Assembly (NCBI GenBank): GCA_004802705.1
Contig: SGPL01000196.1
Coordinates: 1 to 54,573 of the forward strand
Reading direction: 5' to 3'
Length of the DNA stretch: 54,573 bases
Origin: Bondarzewia mesenterica
Lineage: Eukaryota; Basidiomycota; Agaricomycetes; Russulales; Bondarzewiaceae
Shown piece after piece: positions 21,918-32,635 of this stretch. Both the position numbers and the translations under genes were made by a program. Under the pieces are notes generated by a model. That model saw only the letters and a program-made list of their open reading frames with translations, ran no database searches and was not told the DNA's origin. Numbering within the stretch: position 1 is the first letter of the stretch; every line of letters begins with the position of its first letter.

Positions 21918-24681
21918 TCACTTGGGCAACGCAGCCAATTCGCCCTTCAACTTCTTCAGCTTGTCCACCGCTGCAGCAAGATATTTCTCCAGCTCCTCTG
22001 TCTTCGGGGTCCGAGCCTTCAACTCCCGAACGATATTCCCCTGTTCCGCCACCTTCGCCTCCCACGTCAACACCTCTGCAGACTTGGGGCCCGCATCTTC
22101 CGCGTTAGGTTTCTGCGACGCCTTCTTCGCCGCCGCCGCCGCCTTGCGCTTCGACATGGCCGGCGCCACATGCGTCGCATCCGCGCTGGGTTCCGCAGCA
22201 GCCGCAGTAGGTTTCGATCCAGCAAACTTACCCCTCCATATGTCTGCCATCTTCTCGTCAATTCTCTGGAACAGATGCTCTGGTTTGCCAATGTGGTGTC
22301 CGGAAAGGACGTCAATGGAGAAGACCTTGGGAACGGCGCGGGTAGGAGCGTTCAGTTGGGTGAGAATGGCTTCAGAGATGGCGGGCATGAACGGGTAGAT
22401 GAGTACGGAGAGGACGTAGATGAGGTTGACGGCACGGGTCACGACTTGAGCGCAGCGAGCTGGATCTTGGGCCATCAAAGCTTTGTTTAGACCTGAGGCT
22501 TGAAGGTAAAGGTTGCCTCTAGCAGAGAGCAACATGACAGTTTGAAGGCCGAGACGCAGTTTGACGGCATCCATTGCTTCTGAGTACTCCTTGATGAGGC
22601 TGTTGACATCCGAGATGAACTCAGCATCGTGTTCATCGTTAGGAGACAGCGGGCCGGGAACATCAGGGCCCTCGGGTATAACACCTTGGTATTGAGACGA
22701 AACGAATTTAAGAGTGCGGTTGACGAAGTTGCCGAAACTGTGAAACCNTCAACGACAAATTCGTCAAATGATAGAGCGAGACGCACTTGTTCAGTAGGAT
22801 ATTGTTATTNGCGGCGACGCANTCTGCCCATGAAAATGTGGCATCCGCAGTCTCAGGCCTGGTCGAGAGGAGGTAATACCGCCATACCGATGCCGGCAGA
22901 CCTGTCTCTTTCGCCGCTGGCCCGAATACACCACGATTGTGACTTTTCGAGAACTTACCNCCCTCGTAATTGAGGTATTCTAGTTTTCGTCGAATAGATA
23001 GANANAGTCAGCAGATAAAGGCACGACAGANTCATAAACATACCTGTCGTGGAGAGATGGTGCAGAGTAGTCCAGTCTCGTCCGTCGCCGATTTGGATCG
23101 ACGGGAAGAAGATGGTGTGGAAGTAGACGTTGTCTTTGCCCATGAATTGGTACAAGCGGACGTTTTTCGGGTTGAACCACCATTGTTTCCATTCTGGCGT
23201 CAGAAGGGAGGTGATGCTAGGGTAACCAATACAAGCATCGAACTGGGACACATTCAGCTTTTCACAGCGTAGGATGCATCTNGAAGAAACATACCCAAAC
23301 ATCTGGAGCCNGAACATCATCCAGTGAGTCGGCGAGATAGGATGGAGACAAATGAGCTTTNACTNACACAGAACCTTTCCTCGCATGCCCTGGTCATCTT
23401 CNCCGTCTNTAATGGGTACAGGTACTCCCCACTGCAAATCTCTAGTGACAGGACTCGGCCTAAGTCCAGACTTCAGTCGATCNTCAACAAGTTCCCCTTC
23501 AAAGTTGATNACGGAGTTCGGCGACCATTTTCCTTCCTTGAATGACCGCTTTATCCATGTTTCTGTGCGAGACTGGATCGCNTCCAGCTTGACATACATA
23601 TGAGCGGATGATCGAGGAACGACTTTATGTGTTTTGTCGATAAGGCACCTGGGATTGATCAGCTCGATAGCATCCAAGGTACGACTGCAAGNGTCGCATT
23701 GGTCACCACGAGCGTCCTTTAGGAGATGGTCAATGACACATTATGGGCAGTCTGGATGAGNCTCACATCGGCGTGACAGTGGGGGCATATCCCTTCTACA
23801 AATCGATCTGCAAGGAACCTTAAGCCTTGGTGAGCTCGTTAANANCATAAAGATCCGCCAAACTCACTTTCCACAGCCTTCNCAATATGTTTGTTCTTTA
23901 ATTTGCTTTTCCAATAGACNGTGTTCCGCCAAATTCAAGTAAATTTCNTGGCAGATCCTATCCATATTGTCAATAAGAGTGATGAAACCAACAAAAAAGT
24001 CTACGTACTCTGTGTGATTTGGTGTAGAGGTACGACCAAAGTAATCGAAGCTGTACATTGATCAATGAGACGTCAANTGTGATCCCATGNATATGTACTC
24101 ACCCGATGTCAAACCATTTGTAGGTCTCCCGATGTAGCTCGTAGTACTTGTCGCACAACTCTCTCGGCGTAATACCNTCCTTCAACGCCTGCGTCTCCGT
24201 TGCCGTTCCNTATTCATCCGTTCCACAGATATACAGCGTCCTCCGATTTTGCGTCCCTGANCGTTAGCCGTGTTATCGGAGATCACAGGACCTGGAAATT
24301 GAAACGTTCACTCACGAGAATAACTGTGTATCATGGAGGTGTCAGGCATCGCAAAGAAATACTAGATGTTTNAAACGTACCGACTATACACATCAGCGCT
24401 AAGAGTACTTCCAATGATGTTCCCTGCGAAACCAANTCAGTTTCTCAATGCAAAGAAAGATTGACCAACGCACCAAGATGTGGGACATTGTTGCAGTAAG
24501 GAAGAGCAGACGTGATTAGGATATTTGTCTCTCCTTCCTTCGGCAAGCTGAACAGGCACCAAGGTAATTAATTCTTTCTGNATNCAAAAATGCCAAGGTG
24601 CAAGGCTCGTACACGACTTTTTTGACCGGGGTCCGGNAGAGTCCTGAGCAATCCCTCGGCGGAACGTATTTTCTGCGCCAT
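21918..24681 (-). CDS. MES1: Cytosolic methionyl-tRNA synthetase
   Basis: The class I synthetase charges tRNA-Met. From ATG 24681 ([12 protein letters not shown]) the gene runs through many small introns. Diagnostic blocks are [20 protein letters not shown] (HIGH-type motif PHLG), [17 protein letters not shown], a zinc knuckle with CEGCGK, CPHC and [43 protein letters not shown] (KMSKS) and an anticodon-binding helical domain. The C-terminus carries a WHEP-like helical hairpin ([17 protein letters not shown]) ending GELAALPK at 21918. The N-terminal exons before ILITSAL are poorly resolved because Ns fall at or near splice sites. About ten Ns lie in exons; four of five checked in the 22955-23677 reading frame are at third codon positions. 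The 3' part is free of Ns. Divergent from the OPT transporter. Confidence 0.93.
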
Positions 24682-24929
24682 GGTCNCGAAAAAANTGGGT
24701 GAAACAANTTTGAAACGAGGTCTATGATACAAGGAGAGAGCAGAAAGCTGATATCGAAGCAGGATGGCGAATTAAGTTATATCGATGTGACTCGAATGCC
24801 GCCTATAACGAGAGCTGCTTGAAAGGGTATGCGCAAATACGGGACAAACAACGAGTTATCGAAGTGNGCTTCCTTGGCGCTTCCGACCCCAGCTTCGCTA
24901 ATAATTACATTTCACATTCTGCGCTCCTC
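24682..24929. promoter_or_regulatory. Divergent promoter, methionyl-tRNA synthetase / OPT transporter
   Basis: About 250 bp separate the two start codons. An alternative upstream ATG at 24829 opens only a 12-codon exon (MRKYGTNNELSK) whose splice does not join well. No iron-GATA motif of the ATCWGATAA type was found here. Confidence 0.5.
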
Positions 24930-27626
24930 ATGCGTATTCGATCATGGTTTCGGTGAGACATTTCAACGTANACTACATGTTCTGTACCATCAACTCATTT
25001 GTGTGCACTGCGTGTATCCAGAGGGCGAACGGNACAGCTTCAGCATGCCTATGGCGCAGACGCCGTTTCTGCTAATCCAGAATTCACGGTACGTTCATGT
25101 GTGTATGCGATCAATTATCTGCTGCATCCATTCGATTCCATATAGTTTCGGTCGGTGTCACTGGGGCTGCTCATAGGATGTCTTTTGTGTTTCACCAATC
25201 TTTATTTTGGGCTGCAGACTGGATGGATTAGCATGTGCGTTTTGCAATCGTGATCTTTNGGGGCGTAATTTAACACCTTTCCTGTCAGGATGTCATTGCA
25301 GTCGGCCTTGATTGGCTTCCTCNTATCCCGTTTATTTCCAACTCCCATGACCCCTCAAGAAAATGTCGTTGTCCAGACGACTGCTGTCGCTACTGGGACG
25401 GTCAGTGAATACGGCGAGGCATGGAATGTGACTGAGTCCTGTCTATCAGATGCCCTTGGCCGCGGGTTTCGTAGGCATCATACCAGCTCTCGGTTTGCTT
25501 GATGAACAGAAAGATGGTTCGCCTCCCGTGTACCTTTCTTGGCTCAGCGCAGTTGGATGGTCATGTGCCGTTGCATATTTTGGGTTCGTATTCGATCTCT
25601 GTGTGCTTTTCTCGTGTACTGATTCTCATGTTTTATCCAGTGTTTTCATGTCTCCGCCCATTCGAAAACAAGTGGTATGGCATTCTACAGAACTCAGGTT
25701 GGCATGCATCTGAAGGGCCTTTGAATTAGGTCATCGAGGAACAACTCGCATTTCCATCTGGAACAGCGACCGCCCAACTGATATCTGTGCTTCACAAGAT
25801 TCCTCCCCCAGACACTCTACGACGTCGCACAGGTTACAGCGAGCTTACGACGGAGGAAGATGCAGAACCACAGCTTCCTGACACGCCAGGCACGGCTGCC
25901 ACACATGAGGCTGAGGTTGCAGAGGCAGTCAGAAATGAGGGCTGGTCTGACCTCGTGTGGAGCTTTCTGGCGTCAGGTACTCTGACAGTCGGTCTGTTTC
26001 TCATCTGTTATCGTGCTAAGTTGATTTGCTCCCGCGAAGCTTGCAGCATATTTCTTCCCAGTTGTATTATCAGTGCCTTTGTTCGGCAACTATTTGGCGC
26101 GACAATGGCTATGGTTTTTCACTCCTAGCTTGTCCTATGTTGGTCAAGGTTTGTGCTTCGCGAATGTACAAGTTATCTTCTTGTGCCTAATCGATACAGG
26201 GATCATCATGGGCTTTCCTACGACTCTGAGCATGAATCTGGTAAGCCATTCCTAGCGGCACTCATGACTTGACTGAGGTCTTCCTAGGGCATGCTGGTTG
26301 GATGGGGCTTTCTCTCGCCTGTTTCCAAATTTTATGGTTGGGCACCCGGACCCGTCGGCGACATGACAACCGGTGCTCGTGGTTGGATCCTTTGGACATC
26401 GTTGGCCATCATGTGTTCCGACAGCGTCGTATCTCTTGTCCCCGTAGTCTGGGAATCTACCCTCCAGATTGTCGGTGGAAAGTCACGACATTTTCCTATG
26501 TTTCAAGGTTCTGTGGACCAAACCAAGGACGACAATGAAGTAGAATCGGAAGACAGGCTAGTGCCTAGCCGCTGGGTTCTTTGGGGTTTGGGTGGGAGCG
26601 TGTTCGCGGGCACCGTGATCGTATGGCTAGTATTCGGGAATGAGGGCATCAAGCCTTGGGCTACATTTCTTGGGTTCATGATGGGAGGGGTATTGAGTAT
26701 ACTCGGGTTCGTCATTGTTTCAGTGGCTTCGCTGATTTTTTGTCTGACCAATCTTCGTTTTGAAGTGTCCGTGCACTTGGCGAAACGGATCTCAACCCTG
26801 TCAGTGGTTTGGGCAAAATTAGCCAGCTCCTGTTTGCTGTTTTACAGCCTGGCAATGTTGTGGCAAACATCATCGCTGGAGGCGTGGCCGAAGCGGGTGC
26901 CCAGCAGTAAGCTGATTTTATCAATTTATCCGCATGCTTTTGCGGTCCTCACAAGCATATTTAACAGAGCTGGGGATCTCATGCAAGATTTGAAGACTGG
27001 ACACCTCATTCACGCTTCCCCTAGAGCGCAATTTTACGGACAGTTGATCGGTTCAACTCTTTCGATCTTCGTGACTGTCACCGCATACACTTTGTACAAC
27101 AAAGCATATACAATACCCGGTCCTTCATTTCCTGCACCCACCGCGTATGTATGGCTTAGTCTGGCGCGGCTGCTTCGTGAGCTCTCACTTATTATCGTGT
27201 ACCGGTCTCGAAGTTGATGCGCTCCATGACACAGGCGATGGCCAGCTCCCTGCGAACAGCGGTGTCTTCATGCTGGCATCCGCACTTATCTTCGGTATGA
27301 TCTCCGCCTTCAAGGTCCTTGCCCAGCGCCGTCAGCTATGGTATGTGAAATGGATACCTTCTGGTGTTGCCTTTGCCATCGGATTCCTCAACACGCCGTC
27401 CTTCTCCCTCGCGCGTCTCGTTGGAGGTATCATCGAGTACAACTACCATAAGAAGACGGGTGGGGCTGGAGGCAGCGATATCCGGTTGATCGTGGTTGCG
27501 AGTGGCTTTGTATTGGGTGAGGGTGTGGTCAGCGTGGTCAGTTTGGTGTTACGAATTCTTGGTGTGGGCGTTGCAAGTTGTTGGGGGTGCGGTCATGGGA
27601 TGTGCGGCGGCTGTCCATCATCGTAG
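24930..27626 (+). CDS. OPT-superfamily (YSL-type) oligopeptide/metal-chelate transporter
   Basis: OPT proteins are proton-coupled importers of small peptides, glutathione or metal chelates at the plasma membrane; the YSL branch moves metal-chelator complexes. ATG 24930 (MRIRSWFR) joins in phase across the intron 24953-25021 to QHAYGADAVSANPEFTFRSV. Then follow the family block LLCFTNLYFGLQTGWISM, MTPQENVVVQTTAVATGTMP, EEQLAFPSGTATAQLI, GIIMGFPTTLSMN, NPVSGLGKISQLLFA and QAGDLMQDLKTGHL. About 12-14 hydrophobic helices span the protein (about 690 residues). It ends in a Gly/Cys-rich tail at TAG 27624-27626 containing four Cys (CWGC, CGG, CPSS). The ALGETDLNPVSGLGK and DLMQDLKTG blocks point to the YSL side of the family rather than the ISP4 peptide-transporter side. 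Substrate unknown. The NIS siderophore synthetase gene lies 5 kb downstream. Confidence 0.88.
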
Positions 27627-28158
27627 GCTCTGATCACCAGAGAACATGTGAATTTTCCGTGTATAATACCTATACATGTACTTAGTCTCCGTTGCGACCT
27701 ACACACAAGACAGTCGTTCTGTGTTAAGACATGTACTCTACATAATAATGAGCGACATATATACTAGAGTAGAATTGTGCTGCCTTTGCGCAGCATTGAC
27801 GTGAATATTACAAAAAAAAAAGTCTGCCTGTTTCCGCGCGCGGCCACTGCCTGGAACTATTAAATGCAAACGACTGTAAGAGGAGACAAGGCCTGACTTA
27901 CAGGCGGCGGTTCTTCGTCCACTCACAATGTGCCACGTCATCGCATTGATGCAGATGGGCAACGTGGAGCCCGCTAAGTTACCGTCAGTCCAAGCCAGTC
28001 TCAGACGTTGTTTCCACACCGCCTATGAGATATGATCAATTCGTGGAGGGTTCCACGTCATTCTATGTGATTTTCAAGCATTCAAATGAGTTTGTTGGCT
28101 TCATCTATTCTTGAGTCTTGACCTGTGCAGTGCTCTGTATCACCAATATCCTGAAGCC
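27627..28158. other. Intergenic region, promoter of SARAF-like gene
   Basis: About 530 bp. A 93-codon ORF on the minus strand (27738-28019) has no recognisable domain and no supporting splice or neighbour logic. The 3' end of the OPT gene and the promoter of the SARAF-like gene should lie here. Confidence 0.45.
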
Positions 28159-29225
28159 ATGTCGCGGGTTGCTCTCGATAAAATCCAAGCTCTGACATTT
28201 TATGAAGATGCTCTTACTTCAACGAGACGGGGGCAAGCTCTACCACAACTCATATGCGTAGGGAAGGCCTGTGATTTGTTCACTCCTGACGTTATCCGCT
28301 GCGTCAATATCGGAGGAGATGGTACCGATGTCGATTGGAAAGTGAGTCTGCTACTTAGCTTTGTTCTTGATCGGCGAATCAACCCTCGGTATTTGTCTGT
28401 CTGTAAGTGCGAGGCAGATTTGCCAGAGACGCTGCGTCTAGGAAGAGTGCAAGTGTCATGCGAGGGTTGGTCAGGCCCGGGCGACCCATATGTTCTCAAA
28501 GGTGCGTTTGTATCTGCACTGCTGACCTTACGATTCATGCAATTCAAATTATTTCCTTGAAGGCTCCTGCTCTCTTGAGTACCGTCTACTTCAAGTCCCG
28601 AAGAATGTGATGGATGGTAGTCGGTCCAGCAATTGGTTCACTGGTGCGTTCCTATTTCTCATCCCTTGAAACCCGACGGACCCAACCTCACGGCATGCAA
28701 CTAGTGGAGAATCTATCTGTGCTAGCTTTCTACGCTATATTCTTCTACGTGCTCTACCTCATCCTCAAACCCTGCTTTCGCAGTTTTCTATCACGTTCCT
28801 CATCACGTCGTCCACGTTCACCGCCGTCAGATTCGAGTTCACGGCCCTCCGGACATGGCTGGTTCCCAGGCGACCATCACGACAGCCCTCCACCGTATTC
28901 TAAAGACTCATCCAGCTCGGCGTCAAACGTTGCACAGGACGGTCCAGGAGGTATGGGCTTTTGGAGCGGCATGGCGCTGGGCGGTTTAGGTACATACTTG
29001 TTCAACAACCGCCGGCGCGACGAAGCAAGGCGGTACGATTGGGAACGCGAGCGCTTTGCTGCGCCTCGTCCCGCGTGGGGCTCAGGCTCTGGGGGATTGT
29101 TCTCGCGTCCCGGGCCTTCACGCATGCGGTCTTCGAGTTATCAACACGAGGATAGGGGGGAAGGTCCTTCGAATCTTGGTTCGATGAGGAGAAGTACAGG
29201 GTTTGGTGGGTCTAACGTGAGATGA
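28159..29225 (+). CDS. SARAF-like (TMEM66) store-operated calcium entry regulator homologue
   Basis: SARAF in animals is an ER membrane protein that turns off store-operated Ca entry. The luminal domain is well conserved here: MSRVALDKIQALTFYEDALT, RRGQALPQLICVGKACDLF, TPDVIRCVNIGGDGTDVDW, CEADLPETLRLGRVQVSCEG and YVLKGSCSLEYRL. It contains six or more spaced Cys. One transmembrane helix follows (LSVLAFYAIFFYVLYLIL), then a cytosolic Ser/Arg/Pro-rich tail with GMGFWSGMALGGLGTYLFNN, a second weak hydrophobic patch shared by fungal homologues. It ends at TGA 29223-29225, about 300 residues. No signal peptide is visible after the chosen start; an upstream exon supplying one may have been missed, since the luminal fold should need it. 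Confidence 0.85.
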
Positions 29226-29908
29226 GATGCACTTTCAACCATACATATGCGCACCTATCATTTAATTTTTTATCTCTTGCACGGATCTCTTGGTCATGGC
29301 CCATCAGTGAGTGGTGAACTATCATAGACGTCATCTTATATCCTCTAACATGCACTCCACAAGCAGTACATGTACTTCTGCATCTTAAAATATCTAGGTT
29401 TTCTTGTACTGTTCACTTACTCTCACCGCTGCCGACTCGGTGACCGAGAATTATTAGCCCTTCTAGAGTCAATAGCCTCTTCGGAGAATCCTCGCTTTTT
29501 GGCAACGACTGTCTGTTTCCGAGGATGGTCATTTGTCTATTTACGTTCTAAAGTTTTACCGTTCCAGACCAATGCGTCAGATCTCGCAGAACTGTGCACC
29601 GTCAGATCACGCTTGCGGTCGGAGTAACCAATGCGAGTAGTCGCTGCTTCTTAGAGGACTTGGCGCATAGTGACTGGTGTTCACCACCACCGACCCTATG
29701 GCTAGACAAGAAGATTTTTGTCTTTCTTCCGAAATCTCGCATGTGATGCGCGTCGTCAAATTCGAAGGATATTCATCGGAATATTGGCGGATTGTACCAG
29801 CTCGCACCCTGTAGTATCTGACTGGGATACAGATGAGCATAAAGACTCGAGGACTTGACGCACAGCAGCCCCCAACGGCGAGCACCATCTCCTTCCGAAT
29901 TTGTGGCG
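29226..29908. other. Intergenic region, upstream of the GH5 cellulase
   Basis: About 680 bp between a + strand 3' end and the cellulase start. Conflicting small ORFs only. The cellulase promoter must lie here; no specific regulatory site could be assigned with confidence. Confidence 0.45.
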
Positions 29909-31856
29909 ATGAAGACCTTAGCATCTATCGCTGTTGCTGTTGCCTTGAGCACACCTGTATTCTCTGTGTCAGTATGGGGGCAATGTGGGGTGCGTTATTC
30001 GCTCGTTATATCCCAGTGTAGTCCATGTTCTGATACTCAGACAGGGTATCAACTATGCAGGGTCCACCACATGCGACGCTGGTACTACCTGCGTCTATCT
30101 GAATGACTGTTAGTGTCTTTCCCTGTCATTTTGTCTTTCACCTGAGATTGTTTCGCCGTATAGACTACTTCCAATGCCAGCCCAGTTCTGCCACCACTAC
30201 CAGCTCACCCTCGACAACAAGCTCCGCGCCTGTCTCTTCCGGCACTGTCTGCTCTGGCTCGCGCACCAAGTTCACATACTTCGGTGTCAATGAGTCCGGG
30301 GCTGAATTCGGCAACACCAACATTCCTGGGGTCCTCGGCACAGACTACACCTGGCCGTCTCCTAGCAGTGTTGATGTGCGTCATCTCTTTTTCTAGTGGA
30401 AAATGAGTTAGTAGGGCTGAGTACACATTGCAGTACTTCATGAGTAGTGGTTTCAATACCTTCCGCATTCCATTCTTGATGGAGCGTTTGAGCCCTCCTG
30501 CTACTGGCCTGACTGGCTCATTTGATGCCACTTATTTGAGCGGATTACAGACGGTGGGCCAACTTAGCTGCTCCGCTGTTTGGCATACTGACAATGGATG
30601 ATCAAGATCGTCGCGTACATCACAGGAAAGGGCGGTTATGCGGTCGTAGACCGTATGTACATTTATCACTATAACAGTCATCTTGAATCCACTCAGCTTC
30701 AATCTAGCGCACAACTTCATGATCTATAACGGCGCCACGATCAATAGCACCTCAGAGTAAGCATATTGTCTCTTCGTTCGCATGATACATTCTGAATCCG
30801 ATGTGTTGCAGTTTCCAGACTTGTTCGTACGCTGATCGTTTAATGACCTCTTGTTGACATGATCCTCTTCAGGGTGGAAAAATCTGAGTAACGAATTCGT
30901 AAGTCATTCGTGATCGTTGTTCGCCTGATCTGACATGTTTCTGCAGAAATCAAACAGCAATGTCATCTTCGGTGCGCGACAAATTTGGACGTTCATGACT
31001 TCATGTTCACATTGATGCTGTACGTAGATCTCATGAACGAGCCGTACGGCATCCCTGCGTCGACTGTATTTAGTCTGGTATGTCTACATTCTTGTCGCTA
31101 TTAAAAGTACACCAATCTTGTTTTGCTAGATGCAAGCGGCCGTCAACGGGATCCGATCCAGTGGTGCCACTGAAAATCTGATCTTGGTGGAGGGAACGAG
31201 CTATACCGGTGCATGGAGTGAGCCATCGACGTCCCACTTTAAACATGCTTGATAGGAGTATCTGATATCGCACATCATGCAGCCTGGACGACATCCTCAG
31301 GGAATAGTGCCGTCTTTGGTGCTATCCAGGACCCTAACCACAACATTGCAATCGGTTAGTCGTTCATTTGCTCTAGTCCTCCAATACTGAATGCGCGCTC
31401 TCTTTGCAGAGATGCACCAGTATCTTGACTCAGATGGCTCTGGCACATCCGCTACCTGTGTCTCCAGCACTATTGGTGCCGAGCGCCTCGCTGATGCAAC
31501 TACCTGGCTCCAGCAAAACAATCTCAAGGGCTTCCTCGGCGAGATCGGTGCTGGTTCCAACGGTGCGCTTTTCTTTGCACCCAGATCTGACTCGGAACAT
31601 GCTGATACCTGCCTGTCAACAGCTACCTGTATATCGGCTATTCAAGGCGCGTTGTGTTCGATGCAACAGAGTGGAGTCTGGATTGGAGCGCTCTGGTGGG
31701 CCGCTGGTCCCTGGTGGGGAGATGTCAGTAATGTTTCTTTTTTGCTCGTTGTAAGATTGAACCTAATATATTGAATAGTACTTCCAATCCATCGAGCCCC
31801 CAAGCGGTGCTGCTATCGCCCAGATCTTGCCCCAAGCTCTCGAGCCTTTCCTGTAA
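29909..31856 (+). CDS. Secreted GH5 endo-beta-1,4-glucanase with N-terminal CBM1
   Basis: The protein begins with a signal peptide ([19 protein letters not shown]) followed by a fungal CBM1. The CBM1 is split by an intron after WGQCG and resumes with [20 protein letters not shown] and YYFQCQP; it binds crystalline cellulose. A Ser/Thr linker ([17 protein letters not shown]) leads to the GH5 barrel: [58 protein letters not shown] (acid/base Glu), [41 protein letters not shown] (nucleophile Glu) and [16 protein letters not shown]. About a dozen introns are present. It ends at TAA 31854-31856, near 390 residues. Sequence order fits subfamily GH5_5 endoglucanases of white-rot fungi. Cellulose cleavage outside the cell is strongly supported by family knowledge. 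Confidence 0.93.
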
Positions 31857-32635
31857 TTGAGTGGGATTGGGGGGGGGGGCATATGGAGCAGCAGATTTCA
31901 TCTATGAGGGGCTTAAACACGGTCTTGTGGTTTTCTATCTTGAGGTTTTGCAGAAATGATAGTCATTACTGACAGTTGGCTGAAGGAGACAACTGTTTTG
32001 AGTCACGCGTGCCATGCCGAAGGGTGCCGCATATATAGAGCCCTATCTTCAAGGTTAGACGGTTTACCAATATTTTCCAGTTTCGCTCACTTCTTGGCGA
32101 TTCGAGCCGTTGCAGACTTTGGGTAACGTTAGGTGGTTCTGGTCTCGGCGATAAGGCCGACTTCACAGTCATCAATGAAGGCAATCATCCTTTCATTGAA
32201 GATACATCCGCATAAGTTGTTAAGATGATACTTCGTTTCGATTTGGAGAGCAGAAAATCCACATGTTGCTCCCGCGCCTCTGGGAGTTCAAATATAGTTC
32301 AATTTCAATTTGATTCGTCAGCCCCACATTGCTTCCATCCATTCTACATAATAAAAAAAGAAAAGCGAAGAGAGAGAATAGTAAGGTCGTCGCAAAGTAC
32401 GTATACAGGCAACTGACCTCGTAGCATCAATGCTCGTCGGTCAAAGTTCCGAATGCAATGTCTATGTCGAGAAAACTAAAACTACGAAAGGAACAAGGAG
32501 AACCGGCCAACGGACAAATTGAAACGTAGTAAATTGAGATGCATACTTCCAAAATCGCAGATAGTTTCATTTTCAGATCGTTTTTCGACTAGATCATCAT
32601 GCGGTGTGTAAACCCCTGTATCCTCTTCATGATCC
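31857..32635. other. Convergent intergenic region with G11 run
   Basis: About 780 bp between the cellulase stop and the stop of the NIS synthetase gene. A run of 11 G lies at 31869-31879. Only short ORFs without recognisable content are present. Confidence 0.45.

Noticed and set aside
22747..25323. Ns taken as assembly gaps or a low-quality contig join
   Set aside because: They are isolated single bases, the exons stay in frame through them, and those checked are mostly at third codon positions.
27738..28019. A 93-codon minus-strand ORF upstream of the SARAF-like gene
   Set aside because: No recognisable domain, and it sits in the region expected to be a promoter and 3' flank.
28200..28547. 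A 115-codon ORF antisense to the SARAF-like gene
   Set aside because: Shadow of a strongly conserved coding exon on the other strand.
29909..31856. The GH5 cellulase as a member of a siderophore gene cluster
   Set aside because: It is a standard secreted cellulase with CBM1; closeness to the NIS gene alone is no evidence of shared function.
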